Shown one piece after another: positions 49,801 to 62,100 of a DNA stretch of 64,000 nucleotides. The notes beneath the pieces were generated by a model. It ran no database searches and was not told where the DNA came from. It worked only from the letters and a program-made list of their open reading frames with translations. Source of the DNA: Colletes latitarsis (taxonomy: Eukaryota; Arthropoda; Insecta; Hymenoptera; Colletidae); assembly GCF_051014445.1 (NCBI RefSeq), contig NW_027488384.1, positions 558,001 through 622,000 on the forward strand, given 5' to 3'. Every line of letters starts with the position of its first letter. The first letter of the stretch is position 1. A program made the position numbers and the translations under genes.

Positions 49801-52800
49801 ATTAGATCACGTAGTAAAGTGGTACCACACTGAGACAGTCAATTAAACCTGGTTTCAATGAATATTTTAGAGGACAACGCAAGTTATGTCTGAGATACGT
49901 CTGGGATTTGCCCTCATCAGGCTCATACTTTCTCATATTTCTCATACTTGTTCGCTAGATCCTGGGCTTTTTTCAGCTTTGGATCAGGTAGTAATGTGGT
50001 ACCGCACTGAAACAGTCAATTAAACCTGGTTTCCATCAATATTTTAGAGGATAACACATGTTAGGTCTGGGTTAGGTCCAGGATTGGCCATTATCAGTCT
50101 CACTCTTTCGCATTCTTCACATACTTCTTGAACAGATCCTGGGTTTTTTCTTGTTTCGATCACGTAGTAATGTGGTACCGCACTGTAACAGACCATTAAA
50201 ACTGGTGTCGATTGATATTTTAGAGGATAACACATGTTAGGTATAGGTTAGGTCTGGGATTTGCCCTCATCAGGGTCATACTTTCGCATAATTCTCATAC
50301 TTGTTGGCTAGATCCTGGGCTTTTTCTGGATTGGAACACGTAGTAATGTAGTACCGCACTGAAACTGTCAATTAGACGTGGTTTCCGACAATATTTTAGA
50401 GGATAACACATGTTGGGTCTAGGATTTGCCCTCATCAGTCTCATACTTTCACATTCTTCACATACTTCTTGAACAGATCCTATGTTTTTTCTAGATTCGA
50501 TCACGTAGTTATGTGGTACCACACTGAAACAGTCAATTAAACCTGGTTTCGATGAATATTTTATAGCATAACGCAAGTTAGGTCTGGGATTTTCCCTCAT
50601 CAGGGTCATATTTTCGCGTTTTTCACATACTTGTTGAACAGATACCTAGCTTTTTCTGGTTTGGATCACGATCTAATGTGGTACCACACTGAAACAGTCC
50701 ATTAAACCTGGTTTCGGTCAATATTTTAGAGGATAGCGCATGTTAGGTCTAGGTTAGGCCAGGTATTTGCCCTCATCAGGGTCATAGTTTCGCAGTTTTA
50801 ACATACATGTTGACATGAGCGAGGGTTTTTTCTGCTTTGGATCACGTAATAATGTGGTACCACACTGAAACAGTCAATTAAACCTGGTCTTGATAAATAT
50901 TTTAGAGGATAACGCATGTTAGGTCTGGATTAGGTCTAGGATTTGCCCTCATCAGGCTCATACTTTCGCATATTTCTCATACATCTTGAACAGATCCTGG
51001 GTTTTTTCTTGTTTCGATCACGTAGTAATGTGGTACCGCACTGTAACAGACCATTAAAACTGGTGTCGATTGATATTTTAGAGGATAACACATGTTAGGT
51101 CTAGGTTAGGTCTGGGATTTGCCCTCATCAGGGTCATACTTTCGCAGTTTTCAAATACCTGTTGACCTGATCGATGGTTTTTTCTGCTTTGGATCACGTA
51201 GTAAAGTGGTACCAACGTAAAACAGTCAATTAAACCTGGTTTCGATCAATATTTTATAGGATATCACAAGTTAGGTCTGCGACAGAACTGGGATTTGCCC
51301 TCATTAGGATCATATTTTCGCGTTTTTCACATACTTGTTGAGCAGATCCCAGGCTTTTTCTGGTTTGGATCACGTACTAATGTGGTACCACTCAGAAACA
51401 GTCTATTCAACCTGGTTTCGATCAATATTTTAGAGGATAACGCATCTTAGGTGTAGGTTAGGCCAGGGATTTGCCCTCATCAGGGTCATACTTTCGCAGT
51501 TTTAACATACATGTTGACCTGATCGAGGGTTTTTTCTGCATTGGATCACGTAGTAAAGTGGTACCACACAGAAACAGTCAATTAAACCTGGTCTCGATCA
51601 ATATTTTATAGGATAACGCAGGTTAGGTCTGGGACAGGTCTGGGATTTGCCCTCATCAGGGTCATATTTTCGCGTTTTTCATATACTTGATGATCAGATC
51701 CCTGGCTTTTTATGGTTTGGATCACGAACAAATGTGGTACCGCACTGAAACAGTCCATTAAACCTGGTTTCGATCAATATTTTAGAGGATAACGCATGTT
51801 AGGTCTGGGTTAGGTCCAGGATTGGCCATTATCAGTCTCACTCTTTCGCATTCTTCACATACTTCTTGAACAGATCCTGGGTTATTTCTCGTTTGGATCA
51901 CGTAGTAATGTGGTACCACACTGAAACAGTCAACTGAACCTGGTTTCCATCAATATTTTAGAGGATAGCGCATGTTAGGTCTAGGTTAGGTCTGGGATTT
52001 GCTCTCATCAGGCTCATACTTTCGTATATTTCTCATTCTTGTTGGCCAGATCCTGGGCTTCCACTGGTTTGGATCACGTAGTAATGTGGTACCGCACTGA
52101 AACAGTCAACTAAACCTGGTCTTGATAAATATTTTAGAGGATAACGCATGTTAGGTCTGGGTTAGGTGTAGGATTTGCCCTCACCATTCTCATACTTGCA
52201 ACATTCTTCACATACTTCTTGAACAGATCCGGGGTTTCTTCTTGTTTCGATCACGTAGTAATGTGGTACCACACTGAAACAGTCAATTAAACCTCGTTTC
52301 GATCAATATTTTAGAGGATAATGCAAGTTAGGTCTAGGTTAGGCCTGGGATTTGCCCACATCAGACTCATACTTTCGCATTCTTCACATACTTGATGAAC
52401 AGATCCAGGGTTTTTTTCTGCATTAGATCACGTAGTAAAGTGGTACCACACTGAGACAGTCAATTAAACCTGGTTTCAATGAATATTTTAGAGGACAACG
52501 CAAGTTATGTCTGAGATACGTCTGGGATTTGCCCTCATCAGGCTCATACTTTCTCATATTTCTCATACTTGTTCGCTAGATCCTGGGCTTTTTTCAGCTT
52601 TGGATCAGGTAGTAATGTGGTACCGCACTGAAACAGTCAATTAAACCTGGTTTCCATCAATATTTTAGAGGATAACACATGTTAGGTCTGGGTTAGGTCC
52701 AGGATTGGCCATTATCAGTCTCACTCTTTCGCATTCTTCACATACTTCTTGAACAGATCCTGGGTTTTTTCTTGTTTCGATCACGTAGTAATGTGGTACC

Positions 52801-55800
52801 GCACTGTAACAGACCATTAAAACTGGTGTCGATTGATATTTTAGAGGATAACACATGTTAGGTATAGGTTAGGTCTGGGATTTGCCCTCATCAGGGTCAT
52901 ACTTTCGCATAATTCTCATACTTGTTGGCTAGATCCTGGGCTTTTTCTGGATTGGAACACGTAGTAATGTAGTACCGCACTGAAACTGTCAATTAGACGT
53001 GGTTTCCGACAATATTTTAGAGGATAACACATGTTGGGTCTAGGATTTGCCCTCATCAGTCTCATACTTTCACATTCTTCACATACTTCTTGAACAGATC
53101 CTATGTTTTTTCTAGATTCGATCACGTAGTAATGTGGTACCACACTGAAACAGTCAATTAAACCTGGTTTCGATGAATATTTTATAGCATAACGCAAGTT
53201 AGGTCTGGGATTTTCCCTCATCAGGGTCATATTTTCGCGTTTTTCACATACTTGTTGAACAGATACCTAGCTTTTTCTGGTTTGGATCACGATCTAATGT
53301 GGTACCACACTGAAACAGTCCATTAAACCTGGTTTCGGTCAATATTTTAGAGGATAGCGCATGTTAGGTCTAGGTTAGGCCAGGTATTTGCCCTCATCAG
53401 GGTCATAGTTTCGCAGTTTTAACATACATGTTGACATGAGCGAGGGTTTTTTCTGCTTTGGATCACGTAATAATGTGGTACCACACTGAAACAGTCAATT
53501 AAACCTGGTCTTGATAAATATTTTACAGGATAACGCATGTTAGGTCTGGATTAGGTCTAGGATTTGCCCTCATCAGGCTCATACTTTGGCATATTTCTCA
53601 TACATCTTGAACAGATCCTGGGTTTTTTCTTGTTTCGATCACGTAGTAATGTGGTACCGCACTGTAACAGACCATTAAAACTGGTGTCGATTGATATTTT
53701 AGAGGATAACACATGTTAGGTCTAGGTTAGGTCTGGGATTTGCCCTCATCAGGGTCATACTTTCGCAGTTTTCAAATACCTGTTGACCTGATCGATGGTT
53801 TTTTCTGCTTTGGATCACGTAGTAAAGTGGTACCAACGTAAAACAGTCAATTAAACCTGGTTTCGATCAATATTTTATAGGATATCACAAGTTAGGTCTG
53901 CGACAGAACTGGGATTTGCCCTCATTAGGATCATATTTTCGCGTTTTTCACATACTTGTTGAGCAGATCCCAGGCTTTTTCTGGTTTGGATCACGTACTA
54001 ATGTGGTACCACTCAGAAACAGTCTATTCAACCTGGTTTCGATCAATATTTTAGAGGATAACGCATCTTAGGTGTAGGTTAGGCCAGGGATTTGCCCTCA
54101 TCAGGGTCATACTTTCGCAGTTTTAACATACATGTTGACCTGATCGAGGGTTTTTTCTGCATTGGATCACGTAGTAAAGTGGTACCACACAGAAACAGTC
54201 AATTAAACCTGGTCTCGATCAATATTTTATAGGATAACGCAGGTTAGGTCTGGGACAGGTCTGGGATTTGCCCTCATCAGGGTCATATTTTCGCGTTTTT
54301 CATATACTTGATGATCAGATCCCTGGCTTTTTATGGTTTGGATCACGAACAAATGTGGTACCGCACTGAAACAGTCCATTAAACCTGGTTTCGATCAATA
54401 TTTTAGAGGATAACGCATGTTAGGTCTGGGTTAGGTCCAGGATTGGCCATTATCAGTCTCACTCTTTCGCATTCTTCACATACTTCTTGAACAGATCCTG
54501 GGTTTTTTCTTGTTTCGATCACGTAGTAATGTGGTACCGCACTGTAACAGACCATTAAAACTGGTGTCGATTGATATTTTAGAGGATAACACATGTTAGG
54601 TCTAGGTTAGGTCTGGGATTTGCCCTCATCAGGGTCATACTTTCGCATAATTCTCATACTTGTTGGCTAGATCCTGGGCTTTTTCTGGATTGGAACACGT
54701 AGTAATGTAGTACCGCACTGAAACTGTCAATTAGACGTGGTTTCCGACAATATTTTAGAGGATAACACATGTTGGGTCTAGGATTTGCCCTCATCAGTCT
54801 CATACTTTCACATTCTTCACATACTTCTTGAACAGATCCTATGTTTTTTCTAGATTCGATCACGTAGTAATGTGGTACCACACTGAAACAGTCAATTAAA
54901 CCTGGTTTCGATGAATATTTTATAGGATAACGCAAGTTAGGTCTGGGATTTTCCCTCATCAGGGTCATATTTTCGCGTTTTTCACATACTTGTTGAACAG
55001 ATACCTAGCTTTTTCTGGTTTGGATCACGATCTAATGTGGTACCACACTGAAACAGTCCATTAAACCTGGTTTCGGTCAATATTTTAGAGGATAGCGCAT
55101 GTTAGGTCTAGGTTAGGCCAGGTATTTGCCCTCATCAGGGTCATAGTTTCGCAGTTTTAACATACATGTTGACATGAGCGAGGGTTTTTTCTGCTTTGGA
55201 TCACGTAATAATGTGGTACCACACTGAAACAGTCAATTAAACCTGGTCTTGATAAATATTTTAGAGGATAACGCATGTTAGGTCTGGATTAGGTCTAGGA
55301 TTTGCCCTCATCGGGCTCATACTTTCGCATATTTCTCATACATCTTGAACAGATCCTGGGTTTTTTCTTGTTTCGATCACGTAGTAATGTGGTACCACAC
55401 TGAGGCAGTCAATTAAACCCGGTTTCGATGAATATTTTAGAGGATAACACGTGTTAGGTCTAGGTTAGGTCTGGGATTTGCCCTCATCAGGGTCATACTT
55501 TCGCAGTTTTCAAATACCTGTTGACCTGATCGATGGTTTTTTCTGCTTTGGATCACGTAGTAAAGTGGTACCACCGTAAAACAGTCAATTAAACCTGGTT
55601 TCGATCAATATTTTATAGGATATCACAAGTTAGGTCTGCGACAGAACTGGGATTTGCCCTCATTAGGATCATATTTTCGCGTTTTTCACATACTTGTTGA
55701 GCAGATCCCAGGCTTTTTCTGGTTTGGATCACGTACTAATGTGGTACCACTCAGAAACAGTCTATTCAACCTGGTTTCGATCAATATTTTAGAGGATAAC

Positions 55801-56155
55801 GCATCTTAGGTGTAGGTTAGGCCAGGGATTTGCCCTCATCAGGGTCATACTTTCGCAGTTTTAACATACATGTTGACCTGATCGAGGGTTTTTTCTGCAT
55901 TGGATCACGTAGTAAAGTGGTACCACACAGAAACAGTCAATTAAACCTGGTCTCGATTTATATTTTATAGGATAACGCAGGTTAGGTCTGGGACAGGTCT
56001 GGGATTTGCCCTCATCAGGGTCATATTTTCGCGTTTTTCATATACTTGATGATCAGATCCCTGGCTTTTTATGGTTTGGATCACGAACAAATGTGGTACC
56101 GCACTGAAACAGTCCATTAAACCTGGTTTCGATCAATATTTTAGAGGATAACGCA
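46816..56155. repeat. Higher-order satellite array, units of 2,445-2,621 bp
   Basis: Marker TTATTTCTCGTTTGG occurs at 46816, 49261 and 51882, giving units of 2,445 and 2,621 bp. The third unit is followed by a partial fourth (from about 54500) that lacks about 880 bp (five monomers) at its start. Units 1 and 2 differ by one monomer (176 bp), explained by a hybrid monomer near 48350. Each unit contains two shortened monomers (for example 47965 and 48135; 50410 and 50580) that lack one 11-bp TTAGG-type subunit, which explains why unit lengths fall about 20 bp short of whole multiples of 176. Copies are nearly identical, which shows recent homogenisation. There is no gene; the recurring 63- and 104-codon minus-strand ORFs are part of the repeat. 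Confidence 0.9.
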
Positions 56156-59100
56156 TGTTAGGTCTGGCTTAGGCCGGGGATTTGCCCTCATCAGGGTCAT
56201 ACTTTCGCAGTTTTAACATACATGTTGACTTGAGCGAGGGTTTTTTCTGCTTTGGATCACGTAGTAATGTGGTACCACACTGAAACAGTCAATTAAATCT
56301 GGTCTTGATAAATATTTTAGAGGATAACGCATGTTAGGTCTGGGTTAGGTCTAGGATTTGCCCTCATCAGTCTCATACTTTCGCATTCTTCACATACTTC
56401 TTGAACTGATCCTGGGTTTTTTCTTGGTTCGATCACGTAGTAATGTGGTACCACACTGTAACAGACCATTAAACCTGGTTTCGATTAATATTTTAGAGGA
56501 TAACACATGTTAGGTCTAGGTTAGGTCTGGGATTTGCCCTCATCACGGTCATACTTTCGCAGTTTTAAAATACATGTTTACCTGATCGATGGTTTTTTTT
56601 GCTTTGAATCACGTAGTAAGGTGGTACCACACTGAAACAGTCAATTAAACCTGGTTTCGATCAATATTTTAGAGGATAACGCATGTTAGGTGTAGGTTAG
56701 GCCTCGGATTTGCCCTCATCAGGGTCATACTTTCGCAGTCTTACCATACATGTTGACCTGATCGAGGGTTTTTTCTGCTTTGGATCACGTAGTAATGTGG
56801 TACCACACTGAAACAGTCCATTAAACATGGTTTCGATCAATATTTTAGTGGATAACACATGTTAGGTCTAGGTTAGGCCTGGGATTTGCCCTCATCAGAC
56901 TCATACTTTCGCATTCTTCACATACTTGTTGAACAGATCCTGGGTTTTTTCTGGTTTGGATCTCGTAGTAATGTGGTACCACACTGAAACATTCAATTAA
57001 ACTTGGTCTTGATAAATATTTTAGAGGATAACGCATGTTAGGTCTGGTTTAGGTCTAGTATTTGCCCTCATCAGGCTCATTCTTTTGCATATTTCTCATA
57101 CTTGTTGGCTAGATCCTGGGCTTTTTCTAGATTGGATCACGTAGTAATGTCGTAGCACACAGAAACCGTCAATTAAACCTGGTTTCCGTCAATATTTTAG
57201 CGGATAACACATGTTAGGTCTAGGATTTGCCCTCATCAGTCTCATACTTTCACATTCTTCACATACTTCTTGAACAAATCCTATGTTTTTTCTAGTTTCG
57301 ATCACGTAGTAATGTGCTACCACACTGACACAGTCAATTAAACCTGGTTTCGATCAATATTTTAGAGAACAATTCATGTCAGGTCTGGGTAAGATCTGGG
57401 ATTCGCCCTCATCAGGCTCAGACTTTCGCGTTTTTCACACACTTGTTGAACAGATCCTGGGTTTTTTCTGGTTCGGATCACGTAGTAATGTGGTACCACA
57501 CTGAAACAGTCGATTAAACCTGGTTTCGATCAATATTATTGAGGATAACGCATGTTAGGTCTAGGTTAGGTCTGGGATTTGCTTTCGTCAGGCTCTTACT
57601 TTCGCAAATTTCTCATTCTTGATGGCTAGATCCTGGACTTTTTCTGGATTGGATCACGTAGTAATGTGGTACCACACTGAAACAGTCATTTAAACCTGGT
57701 TTCCATGAATATTTTAGACGACAACGCAAGTTAGTTCTGGGATAGGTCTGGGATTTGCCCTCATCAGGGTCATACTTTCGCATTTTTCACATACTTGTTG
57801 AACAGATCCTGGGTTTTTTCTGGGTTGGATCACGCAGTAATGTGGTACCACACTGGAACAGTCCACTAAACCTGGTTTCGGTCAATATTTTTGAGAATAA
57901 TTCATGTTTGGTCTGGGTTAGGTCTGGGATTTGCTCTCATGAGGCTCGTACTTTCGCATATTTCTCATACTTGATGGCCAGATTCTAGGCTTTTTCTGGT
58001 TTGGATCACGTAGTAATGTGATGCCACACTGAAACAGTCAATTAATCCTGGTCTTGATAAATATTCTAGAGGACAACGCATGTTTGGTCTGGGTTAGGTC
58101 TAGGATTTGCCCTCATCAGGCTCATTCTTTCGCATTCTTCACATACTTGTTGAACGGATCCTAGGTTTTTTCTGGTTTGGACCACGTAGTAAAGTGGTAC
58201 TACCCAGAAACAGTCAATTAAACCTGGTTCCGGTCAATATTTTAGAGGATAACGCATGTTAGGTCTGGGATAGGTCGGGGATTTGCCCTCGCAGGCTCAT
58301 ACTTTCGCATATTTCTCATACTTCATGGCTAGATCCTGGGCTTTTTCTGGATTCGATCACGTATTAATGTGGTAACACACTGAAACTGTCAATTAAATCT
58401 GGTTTCCGTCAATATTTTAGAGGATAACACATGTTAGGTCCAGGTTAGGCCAGGGATTTGCCCACATCAGATTCATACTTTCGCATTCTTCACATACTTG
58501 TTGAACTGATCCTGGGTTTTTTCTGGTTCGGATCACGTAGTAATGTGGTACCACACTGAAACATTCAATTAAACCTGGTCTTGATAAATATTTTAGAGGA
58601 TAACGTATGTTAGGTCTGGGTTAGGTCTAGGATTTGCCCTCATCAGGGTCATACTTTCGCATTCTTCACATACTTTTTGAACAGATCCTGGGTTTTTTCT
58701 GGTTTGGATCACGTAGTAATGTGGTACCACACTGAAACATTCAATTAAACCTGGTCTTGACAAATATTTTAGAGGATAACGTATGTTAGGTCTGGATTAG
58801 GTCTAGGATTTGCCCTCATCAGGGTCATACTTTCGCGTTTTTGACATACTTGTTGAACAGATCCTGGGTTTTTTCTGGTTTGGATCACGTAGTAATGTGG
58901 TACCACACTGAAACATTCAATTAAACCTGGTCTTGACAAATATTTTAGAGGATAACGTATGTTAGGTCTGGATTAGGTCTAGGATTTGCCCTCATCAGGG
59001 TCATACTTTCGCGTTTTTGACATACTTGTTGAACTGATCCTGGGTTTTTTCTGGTTCGGATCACGTAGTAATGTGGTACCACACTGAAACATTCAATTAA

Positions 59101-62100
59101 ACCTGGTCTTGATAAATATTTTAGAGGATAACGTATGTTAGGTCTGGGTTAGGTCTAGGATTTGCCATCATCAGGCTCATACTTTCGCATACTTCTCATT
59201 CTTGTTGGCCAGATCCTGGGCTTCCACTGGTTTGGGTCACGTAGTAATGTGATGCCACACTGAAACAGAAAATTAATCCTGGTCTTGATAAATATTTTAG
59301 AGGATAACGCAAGTTATGTCTGGGTTAGTTCTGGGATTTGCCCTCATCAGGCTCAGACTTTCGCGTTTTTCACATACTTGTTGAACAGATCCTGGGTTTT
59401 TTCTGGTTTGGATCACGTAGGAATGTGGTACCCCACTGAAACAGTCGATTAAACCTCGTTCCGATCAATATTTTTGAGGATAACGCATGTTAGGTCGAAG
59501 TTAGGCCTCGGATTTTCCCTCATCATACTCATACTTTCGCAATCTTCACATACTTGTTGAATAGATCCTGGGTTTTTTCTGGTTTGGATCACGCAGTACT
59601 GTGGTACCACACTGAAACAGTCAATTAAACCTGGTTTCCATCAATATTTTAGAGGATAACGCATGCTATGTCTAGGTTAGCCCTGGGATTTGCCCACATC
59701 AGACTCATACTTTCGCATTCTTCACATACTTGTTGAACAGATCCTTGGTTTTTTCTGGTTTGGATCACGCAGTAATGTGGTACCACACTGAAACAGTCCA
59801 TTAAACCTGGTTTCGATCAATATTTTAGAGGATAACGTATGTTAGGTCTAGGTTAGGTCTGAGATTTGCTCTCATCAGGCTCATACTTTCGTATATTTCT
59901 CAATCTTGTTGGCCAGATCCTGGGCTTCCACTGGTTTGGATCACGTAGTAATGTGGTACCGCACAGGAGCAGTCAATTAAACCTGGTCTTGATAAATATT
60001 TTAGAGGATAACGCATGTTAGGTCTGGGTTAGATCTAGGATTTGCCCTCATCTGTCTGATACTTTCGCATTCTTCACATACTTCTTGAACAAATCCGGGG
60101 TATTTTCTTGGTTCGATCACGTAGTAATGTGGTAACACACTGTAACAGACCATTAAAACTGGTGTCGATTGATATTTTAGAGGATAACACATGTTAGGTC
60201 TAGGTTAGGTCTGGGATTTGCCCTCATGAGTGTCATACTTTCGCAGATTTAAAATACATGTTGACCTGATCTATGGTATTTTTTGCTTTGGATCACGTAG
60301 TAAAGTGGTACCACACTGAAACAGTCAATTAAACCTGGTTCCGATCAATATTTTATAGGATAACGCAAGTTAGGTCTGGGACAGGTCTGGGAGGGTCATA
60401 TTTTCGCGTTTTTCACAAACTTGTTGAACAGATCTCTGGCTTTTTCTGTTTTGGATCACGTACTAATATGGTACCACTCTGAAACAGTCCATTAAACCTG
60501 GTTTCGATCAATATTTTAGAGGATAACGCATGTTAGGTCTAGGTTAGGCCTCGGATTTGCCCTCATCAGGGTCATACTTTCGCAGTCTTAACATACATGT
60601 TGACCTGATCGAGGGTTTTTTTTGCTTTGGATCACGTAGTAAAGTGGTACCACACAGAAACAGTCAATTAAACCTGGTTTCGATCAATATTTTATAGGAT
60701 AACGCAAGGTAAGTCTGCGATTTGCCCTCATCAGGGTCATATTTTCGCGTTTTTCACATACTTGTTGATCAGATCCTAGGCTTCCACTGGTTTGGATCAC
60801 GTAGTAATGTGGTACCACACTGTAACAGTCAATTAAAGCTGGTTTCGATCAATATTTTATAGGATAACGCAAATTAGGTCTAGGTTAGGCCTGGGATTTG
60901 CCCTCATCAGGCTCAGACATTCGCGTTTTTCACATACTAGTTGAACAGATCCTGGGTTTTTTCTGGTTCTGATCACGTAGTAATGTGGTACCACACTGAA
61001 ACATTCAATTAAACCTGGTCTTGATAAATATTTTAGAGGATAACGCATGTTAGGTCTGGGTTGGGTCTAGTATTTGCCCTCATCAGGCTCATTCTTTTGC
61101 ATATTTCTCATACTTGTTGGCTAGATCCTGGGCTTTTCTAGATTGGATCACGTAGTAATGTCGTACCACACAGAAACCGTCAATTAAACCTGGTTTCCGA
61201 CAATATTTTAGCGGATAACACATGTTAGGTCTAGGATTTGCCCTCATCAGTCTCATACTTTCACATTCTTCACATACTTCTTGAACAGATCCTATGTTTT
61301 TTCTAGTTTCGATCAGGTAGTAGTGTGGTACCACACTGAAACAGTCATTTAAACCTGGTTTCCATGAATATTTTAGATGACAACGCAAGTTAGGTCTGCG
61401 ATAGGTCTGGGATTTGCCCTCATCAGGCTCAGACTTTCGCGTTATTCACATACTAGTTGAACAGATCCTGGGTTCTTTCTGGTTCTGATCACGTAGTAAT
61501 GTGGTACCACACTGAAACAATCAATTAAACCTGGTTTTGAAGAATATTCTAGGGGATAACGCAAGTTATGTCTGGGTTAGGTCTGGGATTTGCCCTCATC
61601 AGGCTCATACTTTCACGTTTTTCACATACTTGTTGAACTGATCCTCGGTTTTTTCTGGTTTGGATCACGTAGTAATGTGGTACCACACTGAAACAGTCCA
61701 TTAAACCTGGTTTCGATCAATATTTTAGAGGATAACGCAAGTTATGTCTGGGTTAGTTCTGGGATTTGCCCTCATCAGGCTCAGACTTTCGCGTTTTTCA
61801 CATACTAGTTGAACAGATCCTGGGTTTTTTCTGGTTCTGATCACGTAGTAATGTGGTACCACACTGAAACATTCAATTAAACCTGGTCTTGATAAATATT
61901 TTAGAGGATAACGCATGTTAGGTCTGGGTTAGGTCTAGGATTTGCCATCATCGGGCTCATACTTTCACATTCTTCACATACTTCTTGAACAGATCCTATG
62001 TTTTTTCTAGTTTCGATCAGGTAGTAATGTGGTACCACACCGAAACAGTCATTTAAACCTGGTTTCCATGAATATTTTAGATGACAACGCAAGTTAGGTC

